Below are positions 1 through 8,154 of a stretch of 45,917 nt of DNA, in pieces. How positions within the stretch are numbered: position 1 is the first letter of the stretch; each line of letters opens with the position of its first letter. The DNA is taken from contig WQZX01000018.1 in NCBI GenBank assembly GCA_009780515.1, forward strand, positions 1 to 45,917, read 5' to 3'. The notes beneath the pieces were generated by a model that had not been told where the DNA came from, did no database searches, and saw only the letters and a list, made by a program, of their open reading frames with translations. The translations under genes and the position numbers were made by a program. The stretch comes from Nocardioidaceae bacterium. Its GTDB lineage: Bacteria; Actinomycetota; Actinomycetes; Propionibacteriales; Nocardioidaceae.

Positions 1-1
1 C

Positions 2-412
2 AAGAAGGGCACCGACTCCCGTTCGCTCACCAGCGAGGACCAGCTCTTCACCATCTCGCTCGACGAGGCGCTGAAGATCTACAGCCAGCCCAAGCAGCGT
101 GGCCGCGCCGCGGCGACACCGCCGCTCAAGGAGCTCGGCAAGGATCCCGTCTCGGGCCAGCCGATCGTGGTGAAGGCGGGTCGCTTCGGCGAGTACGTCA
201 CCGACGGCGAGTACAACGCCACCCTCCGCAAGGACGACTCGGTGCAGGACATCACCCTCGAGCGCGCCGCCGAGCTCCTCGCCGAGCGCCGCGCCAAGGG
301 TCCCGCCAAGAAGGCGACCAAGAAGGCGACCAAGAAGGCCGCGACGAAGGCGCCCGCCAAGAAGTCGGCGGCGAAGAAGACCGCCGCGAAGAAGACCGCC
401 AAGAAGTCGTAG
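2..412 (+). CDS. topA: DNA topoisomerase I, C-terminal end (partial)
   Basis: The window opens inside this gene, so only the last 136 residues are visible. Type IA topoisomerase I relaxes negative supercoils by single-strand passage; the catalytic domains lie upstream and are not seen. The visible part holds a C-terminal repeat domain with GRFGEYVTDGEYNATL and ITLERAAELLAERR, as in actinobacterial TopA, followed from about residue 101 by a Lys/Ala tail built on AKK, TKK and AAKK units. Such basic tails are known in mycobacterial and streptomycete TopA and bind DNA non-specifically, aiding processivity. Reading frame and stop (TAG) are unambiguous. tmk follows on the same strand after a 38-base palindrome. 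Confidence 0.95.
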   Translation, partial: KKGTDSRSLTSEDQLFTISLDEALKIYSQPKQRGRAAATPPLKELGKDPVSGQPIVVKAGRFGEYVTDGEYNATLRKDDSVQDITLERAAELLAERRAKGPAKKATKKATKKAATKAPAKKSAAKKTAAKKTAKKS

Positions 413-446
413 GTATTGATTCGTCGAGCGTGGGCGCCTCCGGTCT

Positions 447-484
447 TTGGATTTCACATGGGATGCATCCCATGTGAAATCCAA
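447..484. repeat. 38-base perfect palindrome between topA and tmk
   Basis: The two 19-base arms are exactly complementary with no loop bases; the left arm is TTGGATTTCACATGGGATG. In RNA it would form a long hairpin 34 bases after the topA stop codon. There is no T run after it. It could be an intrinsic terminator of the loop-only type common in actinobacteria, or a protein-binding or dispersed palindromic repeat. The core TTTCAC..GGG resembles the two palindromes at 44261-44359. Confidence 0.9.
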
Positions 485-519
485 CGCCGGCCGCCCCGCC
501 CGCCGTCGGACCCATCCCG

Positions 520-525
520 TAGGTT
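520..525 (+). promoter_or_regulatory. Leaderless -10 hexamer of tmk
   Basis: TAGGTT stands exactly 6 bases before the GTG start of tmk. No Shine-Dalgarno sequence lies in between, so the transcript probably starts at or next to the start codon. The spacing and TANNNT form match actinobacterial leaderless promoters; activity is inferred. Confidence 0.5.
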
Positions 526-531
526 GACGAG

Positions 532-1173
532 GTGACCAGGACGTACGCCGCCACGGGGCTCTTCGTGTGCTTCGAGGGCGGCGAGGGTGGCGGCAAGTCC
601 ACCCAGTCCCGGCTGCTGCGCGACTGGCTGGAGGGGCAGGGCCACACCGTCCGGCTGACCTACGAGCCCGGCGACACCTCCGTCGGCAAGGAGCTGCGCC
701 GGATCGTCCTCGACCCGGCGACCGGCGCCCTCGCCAACCGCACCGAGGTCCTGCTGTACGCCGCCGACAAGGCCGAGCACGTCGACACCGTCGTGCTCCC
801 GGCGCTCGAGCGCGGCGAGGTCGTCATCACCGATCGGTACGTCGACTCCTCACTCGCCTACCAGGGCGCCGGCCGGGTCGAGGACCTCGCCGGCGTCGAG
901 GCGGTGCAGCGCTGGGCGACGCGCGACCTGCGTCCCCACCTGACCGTCGTCCTCGACCTCGAGCCCGCCGACGGGCTGGGCCGCTTCGAGGGCCGTGACC
1001 GGATCGAGGGGGAGTCGCTGGAGTTCCACCAGCGGGTGCGGGCGAAGTTCCTCGCGCTCGCCGCCGACGACCCGGGCCACTACCTCGTCCTCGACGCCCG
1101 GCAGGGCATCGACGAGATCCACGCCGCCATCCGCGAGCGCGTTGCGCCGCTGCTCGGGCAGGTGGCACCGTGA
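532..1173 (+). CDS. tmk: Thymidylate kinase
   Basis: Phosphorylates dTMP to dTDP with ATP in the cytoplasm, a required step of dTTP synthesis. The 213-residue length is normal for the family. The P-loop GGEGGGKST is at residues 16-24 and the DRY signature (VITDRYVDSSLAYQG) begins near residue 98, with D101-R102-Y103. The GTG at 532 is chosen because it places the P-loop at the usual distance from the N terminus and has a TAGGTT hexamer 6 bases upstream. The stop overlaps the next start (GTGA, 1170-1173), so tmk and holB are translationally coupled, a conserved actinobacterial arrangement. Confidence 0.96.
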   Translation: MTRTYAATGLFVCFEGGEGGGKSTQSRLLRDWLEGQGHTVRLTYEPGDTSVGKELRRIVLDPATGALANRTEVLLYAADKAEHVDTVVLPALERGEVVITDRYVDSSLAYQGAGRVEDLAGVEAVQRWATRDLRPHLTVVLDLEPADGLGRFEGRDRIEGESLEFHQRVRAKFLALAADDPGHYLVLDARQGIDEIHAAIRERVAPLLGQVAP

Positions 1174-2306
1174 CCATCTGGGACAGCCTGGTCGGCCAGC
1201 GCCCCGCCATCGAGGCGCTCTCGCAGGCCGCGGGGGGCCACGGGATGACCCATGCCTGGCTGTTCACCGGGCCGCCGGGGTCGGGCCGCTCCAACGCGGC
1301 GATCGCCTTCGCGGGGGCGCTCCAGTGTCCCCAGGGCGGCTGCGGCCAGTGCCACGAGTGCCACACGGTGCTGGCCGGCAGCCACGCCGACGTCGCCGTC
1401 GTACGCACCGAGAAGCTGTCGATCGGCGTCGCCGAGGTCCGCGAGCTGGTCCGCCGGGCGGCGCTCACCCCGATGGGCGACCGCTGGCAGATCCTGATCG
1501 TCGAGGACGCCGATCGCCTCACCGAGCAGGCGTGCAACGCGCTGCTCAAGGCGATCGAGGAGCCCAACGGCCGCACGGTCTGGATGCTCTGCGCGCCGAC
1601 GGTCGAGGACGTCCTGCCGACCATCCGCTCCCGCTGTCGGCTGGTCACCCTCTCCACGCCGACCACCCCCGAGGTCGCCGGGTTCCTGACCGGCAAGGGC
1701 ATCGCCGAGCCGCTGGCGTCGTACGCCGCCCGGGCGAGCCAGGGGCACATCGGAAGGGCGCGGGCGCTGGCGTTCGACGAGGACGTCCGCGACCGTCGGC
1801 GCGAGATCGTCGGCATCCCCGCCGGGCTGACCTCCCTCGGGCGCTGCATGGGCGCGGCGACGCTGCTGGCCGACACCGCCAAGGCCGAGGCCGACGCGAT
1901 CACCTCCGAGCTCGACGCGCAGGAGAAGGCCGACCTCGACGCGGCGTACGGCGTGGTCGAGCGGGGGCGCCGGCCGCGTGAGTACGCCCCCGCGCTGCGC
2001 GACCTCGAGAAGGGCCAGAAGACCCGCGCGAAGCGACGTCACCTCGACGTGATCGACCGCGGGCTGACCGATCTCGTCTCGGTCTACCGCGACGCCATCG
2101 CGGTCGCGACCGGAGCGCCGGGTGCGCTGGTCAACGAGGAGATCCGGCCCGACGTCGAGCGGCTCGCCCAGACCTCCAGCCCCGAGCTGAACCTGCGCCG
2201 GATCGGCGCGATCTTCGGGGCCCGCGAGCAGATGATCGAGTTCAACGTGCCGCCGGCCTTGGCGCTGGAGTCCATGATGGTCGCGCTGATGGCACCGGCC
2301 GGATGA
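1170..2306 (+). CDS. holB: DNA polymerase III subunit delta'
   Basis: Clamp-loader subunit that helps open the beta sliding clamp and load it on primed DNA. The 378 residues show a degenerate Walker A, GPPGSGRS at 34-41 with Arg instead of Lys as expected for the non-hydrolysing delta' subunit, a four-cysteine zinc module (C53, C58, C61, C64), and the SRC motif at 154-156 that supplies the arginine finger to the neighbouring subunit. Start GTG overlaps the tmk stop by 4 bases. The C-terminal third is the helical clamp-loader collar domain. Confidence 0.95.
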   Translation: MTIWDSLVGQRPAIEALSQAAGGHGMTHAWLFTGPPGSGRSNAAIAFAGALQCPQGGCGQCHECHTVLAGSHADVAVVRTEKLSIGVAEVRELVRRAALTPMGDRWQILIVEDADRLTEQACNALLKAIEEPNGRTVWMLCAPTVEDVLPTIRSRCRLVTLSTPTTPEVAGFLTGKGIAEPLASYAARASQGHIGRARALAFDEDVRDRRREIVGIPAGLTSLGRCMGAATLLADTAKAEADAITSELDAQEKADLDAAYGVVERGRRPREYAPALRDLEKGQKTRAKRRHLDVIDRGLTDLVSVYRDAIAVATGAPGALVNEEIRPDVERLAQTSSPELNLRRIGAIFGAREQMIEFNVPPALALESMMVALMAPAG

Positions 2307-2341
2307 GCGACCGGGCGACTGATCGAGTGAGGGAGACCGAG

Positions 2342-3874
2342 GTGCGCAAGACCTTCGCCGCGCTGCTGGCGGCGGGACTCGTCCTGCTGGCGGGCTGCAT
2401 GGACTCCGGTGGCGGCTCGTCGGTCTCGGTCGGATCGCGGACCTCGCCGAGCACCGGGTCGACGACCACCGCGGCCGGTGTCGGCAACCTGCGGGCCTAC
2501 TACCACCAGACGATCCACTGGAAGGCCTGCGGCAAGGACCGCTGCGGCTCGCTGAGCGTGCCGGTCGACTACCACCACCCGTCCGCGGCCAGCACCAAGC
2601 TGGCCGTCGAGGTCGCGCCGGCGACGAGCGGCAAGGCGATCGGCTCGCTCGTCGTGAACCCGGGCGGCCCGGGCGCGCCGGGCGTGGACCTCGCGTCCGA
2701 CGCGTCGTCGTACTTCGCGGCGCCGCTGCGGGCGGCGTACGACATCGTCGGCTTCGACCCGCGCGGCACCGGCAGGTCCAACCCGGTCGACTGCCTCACC
2801 GACCACCAGCTCGACCAGTTCGTCGCCGAGGACCCCGACCCGAGCACCCCGGCGGAGGTCAAGCAGTTCTCGGCCTCGGCCAAGGAGTTCTGGCACGGCT
2901 GCGAGAAGCGCTCCGACTCGCTCGTCGACCACGTCAGCACCGTCGACGCGGCCCGCGACATGGACATCCTGCGCGCTGCCCTGAAGCAGTCGAAGATGGA
3001 CTACTTCGGCTTCTCCTACGGCACCAAGCTCGGGGCGACGTACGCCGACCTGTTCCCCAGGAAGGTCGGCCGGATGGTGCTCGACGGGGCGATGGACGTC
3101 CGGCTGTCGACGCGTGAGAGCGCGCTGCACCAGGCGGCCGGCTTCCAGACCGCGCTGACGTCCTACGTCAAGCACTGCGTGTCCGGCGACCACTGCTTCC
3201 TCGGGTCGACGGTCCAGCAGGGTCTGCACCGCATCTCCGCGCTGCTGGACTCCATCGCGAAGAAGCCGCTGCCCACGCAGTCAGGCCGCAAGCTCACCGT
3301 CGGCAACGCCTTCTACGGCGTCGTGGCGCCGCTCTACTCGCGCGGGATGTGGCAGTACCTCGACATCGGCCTCAAGCAGGCGATCCAGGGCAACGGAAGC
3401 GTGCTGCTCAGCCTGTCCGACGCCTACACGATGCGCGGCCAGAACGGCGGCTACACCGACAACAGCATGGAGGCCATCTCGGTCATCAGCTGCCTGGACG
3501 ACCCGTGGTCGCTGCCGCCCTCGAAGATCCCCGGCCAGTACGCCGCCTTCGAGAAGGCCTCGCCGACCTTCGGCCGGGTCTTCGCCTGGGGCCTGGCCGC
3601 CTGCTGGGGCGACCCCATGCGCAACACCGACGACCCCCACCTGAAGATCGACGCGGCCGGCGCCGCCCCGATCGTGGTCATCGGCACGACCCGCGACCCG
3701 GCCACGCCGTACGAGGAGGCGGTCGCGCTCTCCCGCGAGCTCAAGTCGGGTGTGCTCGTCACCCGCAACGGCGACGGCCACACGGCGTACAACGAGGGCA
3801 ACAGCTGCATCGACGACGCCGTCCACTCCTACCTGATCCACGGGAAGGTGCCGAAGAACGGCCTGCGTTGTTGA
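2342..3874 (+). CDS. Lipoprotein alpha/beta hydrolase, S33/TAP-like peptidase
   Basis: Probable membrane-anchored extracellular exopeptidase of the tripeptidyl aminopeptidase type. From GTG 2342 it is 510 residues, with a basic start, a hydrophobic stretch and lipobox LLAGC (Cys19). The oxyanion motif NPGGPGAPG is followed by nucleophile elbow GFSYGT (Ser225), Asp452 in TTRDPATP and His480 in GDGHTAY, a complete triad; the C-terminal part matches the TAP-like domain that carries Asp and His. An ATG at 2303 overlaps the holB stop and would add 13 charged residues, but GAGGGAG lies at a good distance before GTG 2342 and the signal peptide fits that start. Natural substrate is not known. Confidence 0.88.
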   Translation: MRKTFAALLAAGLVLLAGCMDSGGGSSVSVGSRTSPSTGSTTTAAGVGNLRAYYHQTIHWKACGKDRCGSLSVPVDYHHPSAASTKLAVEVAPATSGKAIGSLVVNPGGPGAPGVDLASDASSYFAAPLRAAYDIVGFDPRGTGRSNPVDCLTDHQLDQFVAEDPDPSTPAEVKQFSASAKEFWHGCEKRSDSLVDHVSTVDAARDMDILRAALKQSKMDYFGFSYGTKLGATYADLFPRKVGRMVLDGAMDVRLSTRESALHQAAGFQTALTSYVKHCVSGDHCFLGSTVQQGLHRISALLDSIAKKPLPTQSGRKLTVGNAFYGVVAPLYSRGMWQYLDIGLKQAIQGNGSVLLSLSDAYTMRGQNGGYTDNSMEAISVISCLDDPWSLPPSKIPGQYAAFEKASPTFGRVFAWGLAACWGDPMRNTDDPHLKIDAAGAAPIVVIGTTRDPATPYEEAVALSRELKSGVLVTRNGDGHTAYNEGNSCIDDAVHSYLIHGKVPKNGLRC

Positions 3875-3965
3875 TGCATCGGCGCGAGCGTTGCGCACGA
3901 TCCCGATTCGGCCGCCGCTCGGCGCCCTCGGTATGCTGCACCGCACGTCGGCACGTCCGGCGTAC

Positions 3966-4041
3966 GCCGCCTTAGCTCAGTCGGTAGAGCGAATCACTCG
4001 TAATGATTAGGTCGTCGGTTCGATTCCGACAGGCGGCTCCA
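3966..4041 (+). tRNA. tRNA-Thr (anticodon CGU)
   Basis: A full cloverleaf can be drawn. Acceptor GCCGCCU (3966-3972) pairs with AGGCGGC (4031-4037), followed by discriminator T and an encoded CCA. The D arm contains AGCTCAGTCGGTAGAGC, the anticodon stem AATCA/TGATT encloses loop CTCGTAA with anticodon CGT, and the T arm is GTCGG-TTCGATT-CCGAC. It reads ACG codons. A weak GAAGGCC/GGCCTTC pairing at 4046-4086 may be a terminator, though its loop is long. Confidence 0.97.
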
Positions 4042-4172
4042 CGCAGAAGGCCTTGTCCGCACAGCACCGCGGCGGCAGGGGCCTTCGAGCTTCTCCGGGT
4101 GCCTGTCGCGCGCCGGTCGCGGATTTTCCTGTTTCGCCTCCAATGCGGTCATCGCCATGAACAATTAGATGC

Positions 4173-6848
4173 ATGCCTCAACTGTTCTCGGGCGGACGAG
4201 CCGTGGGCGCGATCGCCGCCCTCGCGGTCGCCCTGTCAGCACTCGTCACGTTCACCGCACCGGCGCACGCCGGCGGCAGCATGACGACTGTCTCGTCGGG
4301 CGACGGCCTCAGCATGACGGTCTCCTCGCGGGGAACGGTCGCCTCGACGCACATCAGCGGCCGGCAGGTGTCCGGGCGGACGACGGCGTCGCTGTTCTCC
4401 ATCCGCCGCGTGGGCGGAACCTCGAACCTGCTGAGGAACCCCAGCCTCGAGTCGCCGCTCGCCGGCGACCAGGCGTTCAACCAGTGGCACCTGATCCGCG
4501 GCAGCTTCGCGCCGCAGTGGGTCTCCGGCGTGGCGCACTCGGGCCACCGGTCCGTCCGCTTCCGCTCGGCGACCGTCGGCACCTCGTCCACGCTGCAGCA
4601 GACGATCGCCGTCAAGCCCGGCACCAGCTACACCGCCTCGAGCTGGATGCGGTCGCAGGACGTCAAGCCGACGGTCGCGACCGCGGAGCCGGGGACCGGG
4701 CCGTCGCCGGTTCGCCTGAAGGTCCAGCAGCTCGTCGGATCCCAGGTCGTGAGGACCGACCAGGCCTTCGGCTACAGCGACACGGCCGACTGGTACCGCA
4801 AGTTCGTCGGCTTCACGACCGGGAACGACGTGACCAGCGTCCGGGTGAGCGCCCAGGTCGTCGACGGCTCGGGCACGGTCTGGTTCGACGACCTGCAGGT
4901 GACCCAGCTGTTCGGCCACCCGTGGGGCAGCGGCCGCGGCACGGTGACCAAGACGCGCGGCGGCGCGCACTTCACCGGCGCGGCGAGCGGGCTGGGCATC
5001 ACCGCCTCCCTCGCGTCGCAGCCGGGCGACATCCGCATCAACGGGACGGTCAGCTCCTCGACCAAGGCCGACGTCCCCTTCCAGCTGCGGGTGGCGGTGC
5101 CGCTCGACGCCGTGGGCTGGAGCTGGTGGGACGACCCGCGCCACAGCCGCACCATCGAGGCCGGCAGGACCTACGACTACCTCACCCAGTGGAACCTGCA
5201 GCAGACCTCGCGCTACCCGTTCAACACCGTCTCCGACGGACGGAGCGCGCTGACGATCGGCGTACCGCTCGACCAACCGAAGCTCGAGAAGGCCGTGTAC
5301 GCCGCCGGCCGGCTGGACCTCATCTTCGACCTGGGCGTCTCGCCGGCGACCACGGGTCTCGGCGGAGCGAAGGTCCCGTTCTCGCTCGTTCTCTACAAGT
5401 CCGACCCCTCGTGGGGCTACCGGGCGGCCATCGCGAAGTACTACCAGCTCTTCCCCAGCAGCTTTCGCCGGCGGACCAAGGCGTCGCGGGAGGGCGGATG
5501 GTTCGGCCAGGCCCAGCGCTCGGCCCTCGACACCACGTCGCACGACTTCGGGCTCGGGCTCAACATGATCGCCCTCGGCACCGGCAACGGCGGCGGGAAC
5601 GAGGACTGGGGTGGCGACTACCTGCCGTGGGACAACGCTCGGGGCATCTACACCACCGCCTACAACCACCACTGGGGCTACAAGCACCCGACCACCGGCA
5701 CGGGGACACCGAGCTACGCCGCTGAGATGAGGAGCATCCGCACGGACGCGGCACGCAGAGGGTCGACGTACTCCGCGCGGAGGCTGCGGGACCGGTCCAT
5801 CGCCAGCCTGAACTCGGGGGCGCGCGACAACAACAACCGCTACCTCTACGCCCGCTACCGCGGGTACATGCAGCACTACGAGAACCTCGACCCGCTCAAG
5901 GGGAAGCTCGACTGGCGCTCCGTCTCGCGCACCTACCAGATGGACCCGGCCCTCGCCGAGGCGCACCGGCTCGGTGCGAAGCTGGACGCGATCCACCTGG
6001 ACTCGGTCTCCGGGATGCGCCGATGGGGTGCCGCCGACGACTACTACAAGCCGCACTGGGCCAACGCGCCGTACGGGCTGACGTTCTCCTACGACTCGGG
6101 ACTCGTCGTGGACCGGCTGGCCTTCGGCGTCGCGGCGCAGCTGAAATACGTCTCGGACTTCACGCACGCCCACGGCATGTTCCTCAGCGCCAACTTCAAC
6201 GGCAGCGACGCCCGCTCCGCCGCGTGGTTCGGCGCCTCCTCGGTCGACTACTTCGGGCTCGAGCAGGGGCTGCCGGAGAAGGCCAGCGGGGAGAACGACC
6301 CGTACTCGACCGTCGACGGCTACGCGCTCTCCAAGCGCGTGCTCGCCGATCAGCGGCCGGTCTCCACGCTCGACGCCGGATGCGACCTCCGCTCCGCCGA
6401 CGACCTCCGCCAGCGCTTCGACCAGACCCTCCTCTACGGCATCTACATGGGCTGCGGTGGCACGACCACGTGGAACGAGACCGAGCGCAGCGTGTTCGCG
6501 AAGTACACGCCGCTGATCCGCGAGATCGACACCGCGGGCTGGCAGGTCGTGACCCTGGCGCGTGCATCCAACCCCGCGATCCAGGTGGAGCGGTTCGGAT
6601 CCCTCGCCACGAACGGAGCGGTCTGGCTGGTGGTGCACAACCCGACCGACACCCCGCAGCAGTACACGATGACGGTGGAGGGCTCCGCGGTCGGCGGGCT
6701 GGCGGCGTCGGGGCTGGAGGGCGAGGACCGCATCACGGGGGAGCCCGTCGACGTGACCCCCGCCGCGACCAAGGGCGACGTCGCCTTCGGCGGCGCCCTG
6801 GCGCCCGAGACGAGCGCGCTGGTGAGGCTCCAGCCGGCAACGTCGTAG
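4173..6848 (+). CDS. Secreted putative glycoside hydrolase with carbohydrate-binding domain
   Basis: An exported 891-residue protein. Residues 1-32 form a signal peptide ending AHA. Residues about 88-245 look like a CBM4/9-type jelly roll, from NLLRNPSLESP to GTVWFDDLQVTQLF. The middle (about 250-790) is rich in aromatic and acidic residues with barrel-like motifs such as DAIHLDSVSG, FLSANFNGSD, DYFGLEQG and TTTWNETE, resembling TIM-barrel glycosidases. A C-terminal beta domain closes the protein. I cannot assign a GH family, and the catalytic acids are unproven candidates (Asp of HLDS, Glu of GLEQG). No Shine-Dalgarno is visible; AACAAT lies 7 bases before ATG, so translation may be leaderless. 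Confidence 0.72.
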   Translation: MPQLFSGGRAVGAIAALAVALSALVTFTAPAHAGGSMTTVSSGDGLSMTVSSRGTVASTHISGRQVSGRTTASLFSIRRVGGTSNLLRNPSLESPLAGDQAFNQWHLIRGSFAPQWVSGVAHSGHRSVRFRSATVGTSSTLQQTIAVKPGTSYTASSWMRSQDVKPTVATAEPGTGPSPVRLKVQQLVGSQVVRTDQAFGYSDTADWYRKFVGFTTGNDVTSVRVSAQVVDGSGTVWFDDLQVTQLFGHPWGSGRGTVTKTRGGAHFTGAASGLGITASLASQPGDIRINGTVSSSTKADVPFQLRVAVPLDAVGWSWWDDPRHSRTIEAGRTYDYLTQWNLQQTSRYPFNTVSDGRSALTIGVPLDQPKLEKAVYAAGRLDLIFDLGVSPATTGLGGAKVPFSLVLYKSDPSWGYRAAIAKYYQLFPSSFRRRTKASREGGWFGQAQRSALDTTSHDFGLGLNMIALGTGNGGGNEDWGGDYLPWDNARGIYTTAYNHHWGYKHPTTGTGTPSYAAEMRSIRTDAARRGSTYSARRLRDRSIASLNSGARDNNNRYLYARYRGYMQHYENLDPLKGKLDWRSVSRTYQMDPALAEAHRLGAKLDAIHLDSVSGMRRWGAADDYYKPHWANAPYGLTFSYDSGLVVDRLAFGVAAQLKYVSDFTHAHGMFLSANFNGSDARSAAWFGASSVDYFGLEQGLPEKASGENDPYSTVDGYALSKRVLADQRPVSTLDAGCDLRSADDLRQRFDQTLLYGIYMGCGGTTTWNETERSVFAKYTPLIREIDTAGWQVVTLARASNPAIQVERFGSLATNGAVWLVVHNPTDTPQQYTMTVEGSAVGGLAASGLEGEDRITGEPVDVTPAATKGDVAFGGALAPETSALVRLQPATS

Positions 6849-6967
6849 GACATGGCCCGGCCGGGAGTGCCAGGAACGGTCGGAGATCCCTCGCGTCAAG
6901 GAACTTCTCAGGGTGCGCCGGGCGTGGGATTCGCCGATCGGGGCGCTCGATCGCCAATACTCGGGCG

Positions 6968-8050
6968 GTGCGCTGGGTCGGTCGTCGTGGAGCTGTGTTC
7001 GTGGTGGCCGCCGCGCTGCTGCTCCCGCTGACCGGCGGCTGCGACGCCTCCTCCTCCCACGCCCGATCCGGCCCGCTTCGGGTCATGGTGGTGGGCGACT
7101 CGATCAGCCAGGGGCTGCCGGGCGACGCGACCTGGCGCTACTGGTTCGCGAAGGTGTTCAAGCGCCAGCACGTGCCGATGAGGATGGTCGGTCCGACCAC
7201 GGGCGAGAAGAACGACCTCGAGACCTACGAGCTGCCGTGGAGCAACACCGCGCACGCCGCCAAGGGCGGTACGACGCTCGAGGACCACCTGCCCCTGGTC
7301 CGCTCCGAGGTGACCACCTACCACCCCGACGTGGTGGTGATCGAGCTCGGCATCAACGACCGCAAGGAGCACGAGAGCCCCGAGACGATCGCCGCCCAGA
7401 CCAAGGAGCTGGCCGACCGGATCTGGGCCGCCGGCCCGCACGTTCGGATCGTCTGGGCCCAGATCACCGAGCAGGCGAGCACGGATCGCCAGCCGCGGGT
7501 CAAGCACGACAAGGCGACGGCCGCCACCGACCGGCTCGTCGAGTCGACGCTCGGGCGGGACCCGCGGGTCACCATCGCGCACACGCAGTGGTGGCGCGGT
7601 GGCCACTGGCGGCCGGTGTACGACACCACCGACGGCACCCACCCGAACGCGGGCGGGCAGACACGGCTCGCCCAGCAGATCGCATCGGCGTTCCACGTCA
7701 TGGGCCTGCTGCCGGGCTGGCCGCACATCGCCCACCACCGCACCTGGGCGCCCGATCCGGTGCCGCAGCTGTCGGTCGGCTCCGCGGGTCGGCTGGTGGT
7801 CGACTGGGCGAAGGCCGCGATCGACTGCTGGGCGACCTCGTTCCGCGTCGTGGTCCGCAACGCCCACGGCCGGGTGGTGAGCCGCCAGCGGCGGCAGGCG
7901 AAGCCCTACTCCCGGCGCAACCACGCGTCGTACCGTCTGCCGGCGGGTCGCTACACGGTCACCCTCACCCCGACCCGCGGGTGGATGACGGGGGCGCCGT
8001 CCGGCCCCGTCGCCGTCCGGCTCGAGTCGCACCGTTCTCGTCGGACCTGA
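6968..8050 (+). CDS. SGNH-hydrolase lipoprotein
   Basis: A 360-residue lipid-anchored esterase/lipase-fold protein. The start GTG 6968 gives a signal peptide ending in lipobox LTGGC (Cys25). SGNH block I is GDSIS (Ser45), block III GIND (Asn130), and block V DGTHPN (Asp222, His225), a full catalytic set; the block II glycine is not identified with certainty. Residues after about 240 form a separate beta-rich domain (VDWAKAAIDCWATSFRV onward) of fibronectin-like look. AATACT lies 6 bases before GTG, with no Shine-Dalgarno. The same frame stays open far upstream into the previous gene, but that part is an out-of-frame shadow. Substrate unknown; acyl or acetyl esters of glycans are likely given the glycosidase next door. 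Confidence 0.85.
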   Translation: MRWVGRRGAVFVVAAALLLPLTGGCDASSSHARSGPLRVMVVGDSISQGLPGDATWRYWFAKVFKRQHVPMRMVGPTTGEKNDLETYELPWSNTAHAAKGGTTLEDHLPLVRSEVTTYHPDVVVIELGINDRKEHESPETIAAQTKELADRIWAAGPHVRIVWAQITEQASTDRQPRVKHDKATAATDRLVESTLGRDPRVTIAHTQWWRGGHWRPVYDTTDGTHPNAGGQTRLAQQIASAFHVMGLLPGWPHIAHHRTWAPDPVPQLSVGSAGRLVVDWAKAAIDCWATSFRVVVRNAHGRVVSRQRRQAKPYSRRNHASYRLPAGRYTVTLTPTRGWMTGAPSGPVAVRLESHRSRRT

Positions 8051-8154
8051 CGGGCAACCCGGTGTTCATCCACCGGTCGGTCCTGGTTTCCTCCGGCGAG
8101 CGGGTGCCTCCCTAGCGTGCTCTGGCCATCCACCTCTCGTAGGGAGAAACCCTC

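Noticed and set aside
300..412. Possible separate histone-like protein in the Lys-rich tail
   Set aside because: The tract is in frame with topA and such tails are normal in actinobacterial TopA.
6023..8050. A 675-codon frame fusing a region within the glycosidase gene to the SGNH hydrolase
   Set aside because: Only the part after GTG 6968 has a signal peptide and family motifs; the earlier part is an out-of-frame reading of the glycosidase gene.
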